Shown here: positions 11,850-24,439 of the stretch, one piece after another
Position numbering within the stretch: position 1 is the first letter of the stretch
Layout: each line of letters opens with the position of its first letter
Source: Sipunculus nudus
Taxonomy: Eukaryota; Annelida; Sipuncula; Golfingiida; Sipunculidae
Length of the DNA stretch: 64,000 nt
Assembly: GCA_026874595.1 (NCBI GenBank)
Contig: CM049321.1
Location: 2,290,479-2,354,478, forward strand
Direction of reading: 5' to 3'
Position numbers and translations under genes: made by a program
The notes under the pieces: model-generated
Told to the model about the DNA's origin: nothing
Seen by the model: the letters and a program-made list of their open reading frames with translations, nothing else
Database searches by the model: none

Positions 11850-12164
11850 TTGTTCGATTGGAATTCGAATATTCTGGCGCGGCGTAAGCAAACACCCGGC
11901 CACTATATCTCGACAGATATTCTGCTGGGGAGTAAGGAAACGTTGGAAGTCATGAGAGCGCGAGGTGGTTGCCCGTTCTGTGATTTATTTAGACTCTACT
12001 CTATCCAATGCGCGGTATGTTATCATACCAATTCTGTACAAGATGCGTTGGCGTATTTTCACCTTATTTATTCAATAAAAGTGGTGTTTAATGGCGATAA
12101 CTCTTTACATAAAAATAATCCGCCTATACTGCTTTGGAAAAACTGTACGTTATCTAATATATAA
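11850..12164 (+). CDS. Unassigned 104-codon frame
   Basis: An ATG-to-stop frame that is less AT-rich than its surroundings, with a CPFC motif and a second Cys pair spaced IQCAVC (residues about 40-56). I do not recognise the protein. It could be an exon or the relic of a repeat; no splice sites or poly-A signal decide this. Low confidence that it is translated. Confidence 0.15.
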   Translation: MFDWNSNILARRKQTPGHYISTDILLGSKETLEVMRARGGCPFCDLFRLYSIQCAVCYHTNSVQDALAYFHLIYSIKVVFNGDNSLHKNNPPILLWKNCTLSNI

Positions 12165-12179
12165 GAAGTACAAATAAGG

Positions 12180-12964
12180 ACTACACAAGTCTAGAGGTGA
12201 CATATATGCCTCCTGCACAAGCAGCTCAAACTGATTTTAGCAACATCGTAGGCAGACATTTTCAAGTTTGAAACTCGACACAAATAATAGTTAAGCAAGA
12301 CACCTTAGTTTCATAGTGTCGCTTAATGGTGATGTTTCTGCTTCATTAAAAATCCGTCGAGTGACTCTTGGTCCAGTTAGAACTTGCAAAGAAAGATTTC
12401 ATCTCATGCTAAATATATAAATGCTCCGTGTTTTCTTTTACACAGACAATGACAGGTCAATATTACGGAGAATAGGCGTGTGTTGAAAGAAAGGGTTAAC
12501 TTGTCTTCATATTCCGAATGCCTAACGGATTATGGTTTTATATATCACTTTTTACTCCCTCTAGCCATGTCATACATTACCTTTGTGAAGAGGTTCGTAG
12601 CATACCTCTCATTTAATACAATATTTAAAACACACTTATCGGCTTAAGGAAGACACCGTTCCTTTTAAGTCGATTATCATAACATCTCACATTATAGGAA
12701 TATAACAAAGAGTCATGATATGATTACCATTCACTGAAAAATCACCTTTCGAGTTGTTTTTATGAAAATTTAATTGATATTATATTATCTTTGAAAAACA
12801 GGACAGGGAATTATCCAAACAATATGTTTGTATTAATCAAATCAATACTTGAAAGGAACATTTTCTTTTTTTTATAAGCATCTACACAAAAAGGAAAAAA
12901 AAATAGGAAAAGTAACCATAGGTTGGTAAATTTTGGGTCGTTAATTTCTGTGACGTTACCCTGC
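12180..12964. other. Non-coding stretch
   Basis: No frame of note, no repeat copy elsewhere in the window, no RNA gene seen. Confidence 0.3.
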
Positions 12965-13084
12965 TGAACAAAGTTGTTACAGGACAGATTTACGGTCAGT
13001 CGAGTGGTAACAAGTTTTATTCTGTAGGCTGGCTATCCTGGCGAATCCATCATGGTTGAGAGTTTGGGTTGAAGGGGCCCTTCT

Positions 13085-13092
13085 TATATAAA
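13085..13092 (+). promoter_or_regulatory. TATA-box candidate, duplicated at 13432-13439
   Basis: TATATAAA preceded by a GC-rich GGGGCCC and followed by GGGTCACACAAGAG at a distance suitable for transcription start. Only sequence context supports it. Confidence 0.3.
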
Positions 13093-13177
13093 TGTCGATT
13101 GTATTAGTTGGGTCACACAAGAGACTACAGAACGCCACCATCTCTAGCAAGACAAATGCCTAGCAGGAGTTTATAAA

Positions 13178-13261
13178 ATGTTTGTACAATCCATGGAAAT
13201 TAATTCAAGTGAAAATTTAAAGAGAGCAGCAAATCTGTTACGTACACAGTTATTTTTCTAA
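13178..13261 (+). CDS. 27-codon small frame, copy 1
   Basis: It begins ATAAAATGTTTG (A at -3), about 60 bp after the putative start site, and ends with TAA. The peptide starts MFVQSMEINS and ends LLRTQLFF. It is a weak candidate: a frame this short occurs by chance, and its identity in both copies reflects the recent duplication, not selection. Confidence 0.12.
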   Translation: MFVQSMEINSSENLKRAANLLRTQLFF

Positions 13262-13524
13262 GGTCCGTCAAGTCAGCCGATCATGATATCGTATTTATAT
13301 GTTAACAAAGTTGAACAAAGTTGTTACAGGACAGATTTACGGTCAGTCGAGTGGTAACAAGTTTTATTCTGTAGGCTGGCTATCCTGGCGAATCCATCAT
13401 GGTTGAGAGTTTGGGTTGAAGGGGCCCTTCTTATATAAATGTCGATTGTATTAGTTGGGTCACACAAGAGACTACAGAACGCCACCATCTCTAGCAAGAC
13501 AAATGCCTAGCAGGAGTTTATAAA

Positions 13525-13608
13525 ATGTTTGTACAATCCATGGAAATTAATTCAAGTGAAAATTTAAAGAGAGCAGCAAATCTGTTACGTACACAGTTAT
13601 TTTTCTAA
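13525..13608 (+). CDS. 27-codon small frame, copy 2
   Basis: Identical to the frame at 13178-13261 because of the 347-bp tandem duplication. Same reservations. Confidence 0.12.
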   Translation: MFVQSMEINSSENLKRAANLLRTQLFF

Positions 13609-13659
13609 GGTCCATCAAGTCAGCCGATCATGATATCGTATTTATATGTTAACGAAACT

Positions 13660-16350
13660 ATTGTTTTTTGGTTAATTTCATTGTCAAGATCTATTTATTC
13701 ATGCATAAGGTAATAGTATTAACATATGAGTGATACATTGGCATATGCAAAAAGGCTTAGACTGTGGTGTGCCTATCGGTGAAGATGCTAATATATTAAT
13801 CTTTGTGAATTAGAAATGGTTGATTTATACAGTTTAAGGAATGCAGAAGAATGCAATGTCTTCTCTTTTTCGTGGCCTAATATTTGAAGGAAGATCGATG
13901 GTAATTGATTTTTCTTATAGTAGTTTTCAAGCGAAAAAACTTTTATATATTCGATTACTTAAGTTTCTTTAATTTGTAAAGGTAACTCAGGAAGAACAGT
14001 TAACTACACTTTAACAATTTAAGGATGATTTTTAATATTGCTGAGATTTCTCTGATATTGTTATTCTCGACAGAGAAAGCCTTGACTAACCTAACTAATT
14101 AATTTAATATCTTTGAATTATCATGGTACCTAAAGGAGAAAAATTAAATATACCTTTCCATAATAAAGATTATCTTCAATGACGGTGAAATACTCTGATA
14201 ATTTTTTTCCAAGGATTTATGATTTTCATGGTAACTTACATTCACCATTGAATATTTTGTGTTTAATGCACTTCACATCAGACTTTCGTTTACTTTGACT
14301 TTCCTTTTAGTCAATAATACCCTGCCGCCAACGGTTTTAAGTAGCGTGTTACATAGGATATGGGCCTCCTATGTGATCTTGAGGTTGTCTAATTCATGTT
14401 ATCTTCCGTTTTAATTTATAAAGTGATGTTTTATATTTACTAAGTGGATGGCCACGCTCCTTGTAAATTATACTAAAATCTTAAAGGACATCCTTCACGC
14501 AGCTTTTTTTTGACATATTGATTTGCTTAATATGGCCTGTATTGCGAGGACATGAAACTCTAAATATTATGGAACAGAATGACTGAAAAAAAGTATAATC
14601 AAATTTGTCCTCGACAAATGTATCACCAATGATGGCTCACGTACCCCGTGTTTTATTTGGTGCTTTATAACATGTTCTGACGTGTTACACACGGTTCAGT
14701 ACCGAAAGAAACCTTTTTTTTTATACGTAGCAGGCATTCACAAAGCCGATCCATCATCCTGGAGATGAAGCATTATATAACCTTGTGGGAGACCTTTTGA
14801 TATGTGGAAGGCTTTTTGTGAGATAATGATGTTATGTTGCATCGTAAACTTATGACGGATTTCAGTCTTCCCACGTTATCTTTTTTTCCGCCATTAATCT
14901 GGAAAGGTTTACAACCACGTTCACTTTGTATAATGTATTTATATATTGATTGATTGGTTTAGCCAGCGGGATATTTATCATTTCCTTTGATGCTGCAGCT
15001 CACAAAAGGGATCCGGAGGATACACCCATAGAGTATGACTCATTTAGTAAAAATGACCATCTGCCGATAAAAAATATGTCTGGGTTTTAATAATACGATG
15101 CAGTATATAAGTTTTCTAGGGGGACAATATAACAACATTGATAACATACCTTTTAAACTTCAAGCTGCTGTAAAGCTATCTGATCTCATACATAGAACCA
15201 TACGACATGTTGTGCATGACAAAGTTCTTTTGTTCTCCTTTCATATTTTCTAATGTTTATCTGCCTATGCAGCCAGGCCCTGTTTTCATATGAGACAATA
15301 ACATCATACTACTTATAACGATGTCCTGCTTCCAACTTAAACAACACGATATTTTGTATTTATTTGGTCATGCTATCTGATATCTATCCAGTATATATTC
15401 ATTGTTCTTATTTTCCTATAGCATTCATGGTTATGCCTGGTTAAGTCTAGCGGTATTTGTTTCTGACCTAGGATGAACCCTTGTCAGCGTAAACAGGAAG
15501 TTTATCAAAATGTATTCTAATAAAACGTTACAGGAATTTAGATATATCTAATAAAACACAATTTACTAAAAAAAAAGCTAGATAACCTCCAGTGGCGCTT
15601 AAAATGAACATTTCATAGAAGTTAATGTTTCAAAGTGTCCCCTATTTAGTTAATGTTAACGAATTGAAATATTACCTAAAGTAATGAACGTATCTCTATA
15701 AGACTAATACTGCTGCCATTAACAAAAGCAACGAAATAATGAAAAGAGCCAAACGATGATTGATTGGTTGGTGATGATGATGGACGTAAATTTTTGAATA
15801 TATTTGAAAGGCCACAGTTCATGATGGGGCAAGATTGCAATAGAACAGTGGAGTAAGATGTTCCTCCTAAGAATATTATTGAGATAAGCTGAATATGTCC
15901 CTTCTTTCACCAATATTAATGATTCACGTCAGCTTCCCGTGGTATTATTAAAACTCATTGGGTAAGATATATAACTTTCCTGAATTGTCCCTGGACGAAC
16001 CCAATTAGTTTTTCGGTTCATGCATGTTGCTCTTCAAGAGTGAGAGAGACAGAGAAAAATATGGGAATAAGTATCAAAGATAAGATGCATGAGAGACTGA
16101 TAATAGAGAAAGTGGTTCTGCCGTGGAAGATGTTTTTTTTTTACTATGCTACAACAGGTACTTGACACAATATCTCTCATAGGAGCCAGCCTTAATTCTG
16201 ATTTATGACTATTATCAACTACACAACTCAGACTATTAATGTGCACTAAAGACATTATTTCTGAATGATTTATAGCCATACCCATATGCTTTATCCATAT
16301 TTGTAGCAGGGTAACAAAGTTTTGCCTGTATTTTACCCTAAGCTATCCAA
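13660..16350. other. Long non-coding stretch
   Basis: AT-rich with many stop codons in all frames. Short frames at 15719-15913 and 16034-16285 (minus) have no motifs. I cannot identify a gene or a repeat with defined ends. Confidence 0.35.
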
Positions 16351-16359
16351 ACTATTATG

Positions 16360-16362
<3 letters not shown>

Positions 16363-16411
<49 letters not shown>
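16363..16411. repeat. (AT)n microsatellite
   Basis: 49 bp of uninterrupted AT dinucleotide. Confidence 0.95.
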
Positions 16412-16414
<3 letters not shown>

Positions 16415-16639
16415 ATCCTTATTGTGGAAGCCATTTCAGGAGAAAAATGCTTTTAGAGGACTCTAATAAAAAAGCAGACACTATTTATGGTCCCGACCAA
16501 AACGTGGTTATAAAACTGGTTTCCGACTTGGTTTCGTTGAGGTATCGAGGAACTTAATATAAATACTATACGAAACATAAAAATTGCATATTTTTAGCTA
16601 AAAACATTTCTTCCATAGATCAATGACCCACATATGTAC

Positions 16640-16850
16640 ATGGATTGACCTAAGATATTGACCGTGATCTCAAAGTCTCTGTGACTTTGGGTACGAGTGT
16701 GACCGCAAGGTGTTAGGTTCAAATCCTGTTCTGACCACAGTCTTCACTTAGACTTCTAGTTAAAGTCTTTATCACAAGGGTGCGCTCTTTAAACCAAGGA
16801 GTAAATGGCTACTGGAAATAGGCGGCAGGCAATCCTTATCTCCAACCACT
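16640..16850 (+). repeat. tRNA-derived SINE-like sequence
   Basis: A perfect RNA polymerase III B-box, GGTTCAAATCC, lies at 16716-16726, preceded by GACCGCAAGGT. The tail contains TTTAAACCAAGGAGTAAATG and a GGCGGCAGGCAA word, typical in style of tRNA-derived SINE bodies. The A-box is weak, so this is a relic, not a tRNA gene. Confidence 0.45.
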
Positions 16851-17242
16851 TTTCTTCATGTACATGTTTCATCCATTATATATACCCCGTTATACCCTTT
16901 GCCAACTTGTGCAAGTCCAAATGTTGAAAAAGATGAAGCTTCTAACCTTTCCGTTTTTTTTGTAGCTTTTGATTACTAGTGACCTATAACATTGTTCTTT
17001 TGTTTTTCTGGACGGCACTCTAATGGCATTTATTCCATGTTGTCCGACTTGATACTGCATACTTATACTATATATATACATATATCGTTCCGTAAAAAAA
17101 TCAAAATTTATTGAGATGTTGATATCACATTTCAACAAGCCATTCGGGACGTTTTCCAATACCTGGTTAAATGAACTGAGTTTGTCATAAATAAATGGTA
17201 ATATTTGTTTTCAATAACCCTCCTATAAATATGGAAATTAGT

Positions 17243-17257
17243 TAAATAAATAAATAA

Positions 17258-17307
<50 letters not shown>

Positions 17308-17308
17308 T
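17243..17308. repeat. (AAAT)n plus (AT)n compound microsatellite
   Basis: About five AAAT units pass directly into ~46 bp of AT dinucleotide. Confidence 0.92.
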
Positions 17309-18035
17309 ACATACTTCCATACATATTACGTAACGGCATGTTTCTCAATTAGCTACAGACTACAACTCGCTCTACACCGTGTATCTTTTTCAGAAATAGT
17401 GTGCAGCTAGGAATTTCGTCAAATCCCTTAAATTTTCATGGAATTCGTGAAATAACTGTTTTACTTAAGGAGTCCATGAATCTCTAAACATTCTACGGAT
17501 TTCATGAAGTTACTCGATATAATACGTTTGTTTTTACTCATTCATATTGGATGGATTTCAGGGAATGTGTGTAATGACACATATCTTTTTCAGACTGCAC
17601 TCTGTATATTAACCACATTTTGCTGTTCACTGCGTATTATCATATTCATAACAATTCCGCTTATTAGGCATTCCAAAGGAATCAATGTCACGGTTTGCTG
17701 CTTCAAAAACATTTCCCATTAATTAGGCTTTACAAAGGAATTAAGTTCTCAGTCCACTCAGTACTTTGATGTTTGGTTCAACGTGATAGCCATATGATCT
17801 ATGCTGAGAGGAGTTCACTGTTGAGTACTTTAATGAGGGGTTACAAAGGGCAGCGGTCAATGGTTTGATGAGTTGCCCTTTGAGTGATTACTTTAATCCG
17901 GTGATTCAAAGAGCCTAACTGTAGGTATGATCAACTTATTCAGCCTATAAATTCAGCTTTACCATGCTCATTCGATTATTGTGGACATCATTTGATGCGC
18001 AATGGCACGGTAGAATTTTGAGACATAAATTTTAA

Positions 18036-18325
18036 GAGGAATTGTTCAAGAGGTATTCCCAGTATGCAAAATATCTCATTACTAAGGAGGTGTACCACAA
18101 GACCATTCAGGATCTGAAAACAGCAGATGAAAATTCCAGCTCAAAGTCACGTCACCAGTATTACATTCTAAAAAAGTACGAAGTACTTTCTATGTAGTGA
18201 AGCGGAGAAGCTTATAAAGAAGAGAATGTAAGTCACCAGAAGAACCCCCAGTATACTACGCAACCATGGAAAACACATTTGGCATCATCGGTAAAGCTTA
18301 TACCGCAACTATCCATGGTGGCTAG
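18036..18325 (+). pseudogene. Decayed KRBA2/Ginger-like transposon gene, pre-integrase region
   Basis: From 18036 a frame reads EELFKRYSQYAKYLI, then HQYYILKKYEVL (about 18153-18188), then a stop near 18195 with shift to a frame giving SEAEKLIKKR. Another shift gives SPEEPPVYYATMENTFGII and KAYTATIHGG (about 18231-18322), followed by TAG. The order 'QYY-LK-YE-L ... KLI ... P-YY---E-TF-II--AH-ATGHGG' is that of the region before the integrase core in KRAB-A-domain-containing-2-like proteins, which derive from Ginger-type DNA transposons. The zinc-binding H/C motif and DDE core are not readable. Frameshifts and stops make it a fossil. Confidence 0.55.
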
Positions 18326-18559
18326 TCGACACGCAGTCATCCCCAAAATGCCAGTTCAAATGGATCATGGTTTACTAGTGTCACCTCACAACGTTAGTTG
18401 TCCTGACGCCCCTTGCTTCAACGCTTTTAACACTTGGATATCTTCCTCCTGTTTGGTGCCCTATCCATTCTCGAGATTGACAATGGCTCAGAATGAACAG
18501 CCCGAGTCTTTACAGAATTCAAGGTATTATGACCTCAGCTCATCATGGTTCATAGCATG

Positions 18560-18770
18560 TTCTCCGGCTTATGTGGCTCATAGGACTCAAAGCCGGGAGA
18601 GATCGCGAGGTCGAAACTCAGCCGAGACGGTGAGATTTTTTACGGTTGGCCCCCAACTAGATGAGAGCTCTGCAGGTTTAATGGAAAGGCATTTGGAAGG
18701 TTCAGGTTGGATGACCCAGTAATGGGGACGATTACGCACCCATGGCCAGCAGGTGCAGTAGTCTTCGGGC
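18560..18770 (+). repeat. tRNA-like SINE candidate
   Basis: A-box-like TGGCTCATAGG (18574-18584) and B-box-like GGTCGAAACTC (18609-18619) are separated as in tRNA genes (35 bp start to start). The body that follows is GC-richer than the flanks. It overlaps the 3' part of a 147-codon frame (18279-18722), which is therefore a chimera of transposon remnant and SINE. Confidence 0.4.
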
Positions 18771-18829
18771 CTTGTTGACGACAGGATATAAAATGAATGA
18801 TACTGTCCTGTCACGTAGTCCAAAACCGG

Positions 18830-20090
18830 AATGGAATTCTGCAGATGTACATATACATAGTTAAGTTAACATTAAAATATGGATGCGGTTACCTCCGACA
18901 AAAAAAGCAACAAATTAAATTTAAAAAAATATTAAAAAAATGTTCATAGATAATGTAGCTGGTCCCATGACCAGGTACCCACAGCGATATGAAATCTTTA
19001 AGTGAAACAGTGATTTTGTGCATTCCCTGTAAGTTTAAGGGATATCACAAAATTCCTAGTTACACACTTTTACTGTAACATTTATACATCCTTAAACAAA
19101 AAAGACATGTGCATTAAGCCTACATCTGTTGAAGTTAATTTTAAAATTTATTGTACAAAACCTACATATAACTTGTAAAATCCTGTACCCCCATTCTAAG
19201 TAACCAAGAGCTCCTTAATTCTATTTGAACTATTTTCCACTAATTTTAATTATGCCTTAAAATAATGTATCGTGAGGAAGATCTTTCTCATCCTCATTTT
19301 CATCCAAGATTAAAAAATAAAAACAATGGGCTAAAAAAAGACAGCCCATCCTCATTTGAAGAAGCCATGTTTTACTTTTTCCTTGCACATGCAGACAGGG
19401 AGACTATTTCGAATATTTAAGATTAACAATTAATCCTTACCATGTGACAAGCTAATCGACAACCTAATCGTTATCTATGGTGAGAAAGCTTCCCGAGCTT
19501 GTCAGAAGCAAGATTTAGGAACGAGTGGAGCAGAAGGAAGGCACTGTGATACCCAAGTATCATCTCGTGGTGTTTTTAATTTTATATCACCATATGATAG
19601 AGATAGTGTGCAAACTCTAATTTAAAGTCAAAATTCTTGCACTCTAATTTTAGACAGACATACTGAACGGCCCACACAATCTTACATAATCCCCTTTAAA
19701 GACTCTTAATTACATGTCATGACTGATGGCAAGATTCAAGTCGAGATAGGCATATATTAAAATCCACCATTTATTCTTGTATAAGACAAAAGCGTGACAT
19801 TGCATTCAACAACTTTTTGTTAAATAGGACTTGTATTTCTATGGGACTGTCAATATACAGAAATATATTTATTTGTTAACTGTTAAATGTTAATGATCAA
19901 ACACAGGTTGTTCCTCTCAGTCTCGACGAACTCCTTTTCCATAACCAGTTTTATTTGACTTATTTTGAAACAGAAGGCATTCTTAGGTCCTAGACTGAAC
20001 TCGCTCGTAATGTTTCTACCTAAAAGAAGTGTGTTCCATAAGCAGCTGTCAGGATAGAGTCATATTTTATTTCTGTGTATATCCATATTC
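18830..20090. other. Non-coding stretch
   Basis: AT-rich; no frames, RNA genes or copies elsewhere in the window that I can support. Confidence 0.3.
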
Positions 20091-20097
20091 GTTGCAG

Positions 20098-20214
20098 TTT
20101 GCAGAGGCTGCCATCAGGCTGGGTGTCGAAGCAAAATATCTGCGAGATATGTCTGCCGGCTTTGTTCTTATACGAAAACTCGCCCGAATCATATGCAGCG
20201 TAGCCTCTTCGTAA
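20098..20214 (+). CDS. Possible terminal exon of an unknown gene
   Basis: A pyrimidine-rich tract and TTCGTTGCAG acceptor end at 20097. The following frame runs 38 codons (FAEAAIRLGV ... IICSVASS) to TAA at 20212-20214. It is clearly less AT-rich than the flanks, uses varied codons and is rich in A, R, I and L, suggesting a helical segment. I do not recognise the protein. No partner exon upstream and no clear AATAAA nearby were found. Confidence 0.3.
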   Translation, partial: FAEAAIRLGVEAKYLRDMSAGFVLIRKLARIICSVASS

Positions 20215-20219
20215 TAATC

Positions 20220-23200
20220 TTTAACATGTATTTCGGTGAGGCAAGATTCTTTTATATTTGAGAGCTCCAGTCCCTTTTACTCCCTACAATAATATTAGTT
20301 CTTAATATGAGCCTCCTAGAAGTGACATTGAAAAATTTCTTCGGTAAAGACACTTTACGGTTAGATCACGTACTCGTATCGAGCCATACATTTTTGGAGT
20401 TTCAGTTATCAATACAATAATTGTCTATTGAGATGATTGATTATGTCAAATTAATTTTTCTTTAATTATACAATGAGTAAATCCTTCATTTGTTTTCAAG
20501 ACAGAGTTTTCCCAAAATATGTCGCAGTGTTCATGTAGTATTATTTACCCTTAAATTGTTACTCAGAAAATTAATATTGTTTTCTAGCTGCTCAAATTAA
20601 ATAATAACGTCCCTGTCTCCCTGTATTTCAGAAAGCAAATCTGAAATAAGTATTCATAAGATGCTGTTTTTAGGCTTCTAATATTATAATATGTTTCTAA
20701 TATTTGTATGGAGCATTCGGAGCGATATGATTGGTGGGTGCCTTTCATCAAGGTTAGAAAGGGAACCGTAGAATAGTGATCCTACGACATTTCCATTCCT
20801 TTTAAAACTCTCAGTGGGCATAAAATCGTGATTTATATATGCCTTAATTGCACATCTTGCACCAATGGGTGTTTTGATGAATCTCCATGTTTATCAATGC
20901 TCCATTTTGCCGCCATGATTTAACGCGCTTCCATGTGCTCATCCCCATTTATTGTTCAATAATGGGGGTTTCCCCATAAACACACCTTATATGATACCCA
21001 TTTCTTTGTTTTTCAGGGTACCTGGTATTTCTCTGTTTTTACTCGATAGCCAACACGGGAAATTAAACGGAATCATCCTTCACGTTTGTTTCCTTATACC
21101 AGACATACCAGTGTCAGCTTAAAGAAGACGGATATTAACATCAAACTGGCCTTAGATACATCAGTAAGTGGAAATTATTAACCACGTGGGTCGCTGCATT
21201 TTTTTCAGATTCTATGTTTCCTGGTATAAATACAAAACTATGGCCCGTTTATATTGTGGATAATTGTGAATAATCTAACCATCTGGAATGGGAAATGAAC
21301 ACTTTTTTTCAGCCATTATTCCTACAATTCAGTAACCGAGAGAGACGTGTTCTAACAAAAATACCGTAAGGAGTCAACATTTCAATAAAGTTCATTAGTC
21401 AAGAATTGTTATATTTTTAACTTACCCTGATTATTTAAAAGCCAAACTTTTAAGATGTATTTACATCCGCAAATGAATGTGACAACTAAATTACTGAGAT
21501 AATAATTACGTAAATAGTTATTAAATGATTTATACGACGGGAAAATAAAAGATTTTTCGTTTACCCAGATCAAATCCATTTCATCCTTCCAATCTTACAT
21601 TACTCAGCCACTTTTGTTTTCAAAGGGTTTATATGGTTTATTGATTAAATATTTGTTAATGCTATAATTGTGGCCCCGTTTGGAAATTTAATCTTTTTTT
21701 CTAACTATATATAAAGCCCAATGTCGTCATTAAAAAAAATCAAAGGGTTACCTGATCTTGAAATGATTAAATCCTTGGACACCCCTACAAGAACTGCTAA
21801 GCAATTATAAGGGTATATATTCTGACTCTTAGAAAATAGTTATTTGGATCTTTTTCATTAGAAAAAGCTACGCTGCAAACTTATCTTGACAACAGTGAAT
21901 ACAATCTTAAATGGTCTATGGCGGCGGATTTTACTTTTATATTTAATTTTTTTTGTCTCTTAAGTTTCATGGGCCTGTCTTTATTGATTTAGTGTTATAC
22001 CAGGTGTGCGTGTCATACATGTTATGAAAATATATTGGACCTCGGTTCACTTAAAAAATAATTCTGAGCATTTTGTCTTTGTCGTAATCTCGCAGGATGT
22101 AGGGCACAACTAATAACAGTGTCTGCCAGAAGCTTTACTTGTCACTGATGTTACCAAACACACCTATATTCATTTCCTTTAACCGTTTCTTACTTGTCAA
22201 CATTGACAGCATATAGTTGTGTTTTCTTACTCTGTTTAGAGGTAGAAAGCATTAGAACAATTGTTTAAAATGTTTAAACAATTTTCATTCACGATATCAG
22301 CAAGTTGCATTTGCTATGTTTTAGGCCTCCTTGCTAACTTATAATAGTATATTTTTAAGGTTTTGCTAACGACATTTTACCATTAAACTCTTACACACCT
22401 TATATGATCTGGAATATTTTGGAGAGTAACGATAATAAAATGCTTCAACTGTATTACTTTCCTCACGCATGTTAACAAAATTTTTGTTTTACTTGAAAAT
22501 CCATGACCATTATTTTAAATACGCTAATTTTATGTTGTTATTTTTTAAATAGGCAGATTTCAGGGAGGTTATGCTTATAAAATGCTTCAACTTTATTACT
22601 TTAAGCACACATCAAAATATAAAATATCTTTTTCTTGAAAATGTGCCAGGAAAATTTGGCAGGAAAAGCCATTGTAAACCCTCATAAGGCTTAGAATGTT
22701 TACACCGGGAATCAGATATCTACCTGGGAAGAAATACCACGCGGGGCACATTTTGTGAATATCATTTAATAATGGAAATTGAGGCCAGCAAATAATCAAA
22801 TATGTTTTGCAATTGATGTAACTTTGAATTTTTACACCAAAGCGCAGTGTCAAGCAATTAGAAAATAAATGCGGAACTTTTCAATATAATGTTACCCGTA
22901 TTTTATCCTTAAACTTGAGGAATGTAACACATAGGATAAATAAGCATGGTATGGCACATGAAATAAGCAATATGATCCGCTATCAAGGCAAAATTGCTGT
23001 CACGCAAATAACGTCTGCCTTTTCATTTGGTTCGTGCATTTTTCAAAGAAAAGGCTGGGTTTATAATACACCGTTCCCCTCAGGCATAACACCTGCAGTT
23101 TGTAGAAGACTACTTTGCTTTCTAAAGTTAGGTTTTATAGTGTACCTTAATCATTTAGTTTCATTATTATTAAACATAATAAACTGAAGCTTTTGAAGGT

Positions 23201-23630
23201 TATGTTTGTATGAACGTCGTATGTTGTGGATTAGACAAAGGCTGAACGTGAGAAATCATAAAGAGTCATAAGACATGAGTCAGACCGGTTATTACGAAAT
23301 AATCACGTAGACTTGATAAACCATATGACCAAAAGACCATCCCAGGAAATTTTTATTTGTGCTCTGACTTATAGGTAAAAAAGGAGAAAAAGAAAATAGA
23401 ATATATTAATATTTCCTGTGTTAAATAAACGGATCTACATATACTTTTATTTTGTTATTATATTTAATATGGTAACGATCTGTTTATATATGAAACACAG
23501 AAAACACATACATATATTAGTCATATAATATAGAATATTAATATTATATTATATAGCAAATGTTTATTTGTAGGTACAAATATTAAGCATTTCATATGGC
23601 ATATAGTAATCTAGATTATATGATCCATTT
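20220..23630. other. Long non-coding stretch
   Basis: AT-rich, stop-rich. A short direct repeat, AAAATGCTTCAACT(G/T)TATTACTTT, occurs at about 22438 and 22580. The frames at 22596-22853 (minus) and 22915-23187 (plus) lack motifs. No gene identified. Confidence 0.35.
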
Positions 23631-23639
23631 CGTTTCAGA

Positions 23640-24180
23640 TCAAAATATCCACCCTACCAGTCGTCAGTACAGGCAATATCGTACATTTCATCGAGGGTGA
23701 ATTGTCATGGCAGCCGTACTGCTAAAAACATTTTGACCACTTTGAGACCATCATTAGTGACGATTGAACATTCAGGGCTGCATTGTAACTATCATGATAT
23801 TGCCATCACCAAAAAGGCCATATTACTACCTGGCTACGATGCTATATCTTAAACTTTAGATTTCAAGTCTGGTGACACTGACCGTGAGGAACAGTGGAAA
23901 CCTTGTCAACATTGCACCCTCCATTGTTGCCTACGTCCAAACATCCAATCTATCCAATTTCCTTCTGTCTGATCTCTCCAGACTCCAAACTGCCAACGCA
24001 TTACGATGAAACCAACAGGTTAATTTGAGCCATAATATGATCGCCATCCCCAAGGCACCCTGGACACTAAAATCAAACTCACAAACCCAAGTAGAGAAAT
24101 GCTCAATTTGTAAGCCCTGGCACCCATTGTGGAGGCAACAAACCACAGCCAACCAGGATATTATGATATACCTGGATATT
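23640..24180 (+). pseudogene. Possible decayed leucine-rich-repeat gene
   Basis: In one frame from about 23896 I read NLVNIAPSIVAYVQTSNLSN, FLLSDLSRLQTAN, a stop at 24005, then QVNLSHNMIAIP and a Cys pair (EKCSICKPW). The L--L-LS-N-I--IP cadence resembles LRR units, and upstream there is LRPSLVTIEHSGLHCNYHDI. The sequence is unusually GC-balanced for the area. Without a search this is only a resemblance; the stops and lack of a start mean it is not functional. Confidence 0.3.
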
Positions 24181-24439
24181 ATGTGATAAAGGGATCGGAT
24201 TACTACAGAGGTCGAAGCGCCAGTGCAAAAGTAACCTTGTCACAAGCCTGTAGTCCAGTATAGACACTATTCTCAAATAGTATGAGCCGAAGCATTCAAA
24301 GTGGCTCTGTCATAACACCCACGTTTCAACCTGTATTGGTACGCTCCTCTTGAGATAAAAAGTTTGAAGTATACTCATCTGGACCAGCTCCTTACACCCC
24401 TACAAAACTACCTTTGCATATGTCATAAAAATTCCTATG

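Larger units (their letters stand above)
12966..13653 (+). repeat. Near-identical 347-bp tandem duplication
   Basis: Copy 1 is 12966-13312 and copy 2 is 13313-13653. I find a single difference (GGTCCGTCAAG near 13262 against GGTCCATCAAG near 13609) and no indels up to the shared end TATATGTTAAC. Each copy contains TATATAAA (13085-13092; 13432-13439), a TCACAC initiator-like word about 25 bp downstream, and a 27-codon frame. The identity implies a very recent event, or an assembly artefact joining two haplotypes. Confidence 0.93.

Noticed and set aside
18279-18722. 147-codon plus-strand frame as a gene
   Set aside because: Its start lies within the decayed transposon region in a different frame, and its end is a tRNA-like SINE; it is a chimera of unrelated relics.
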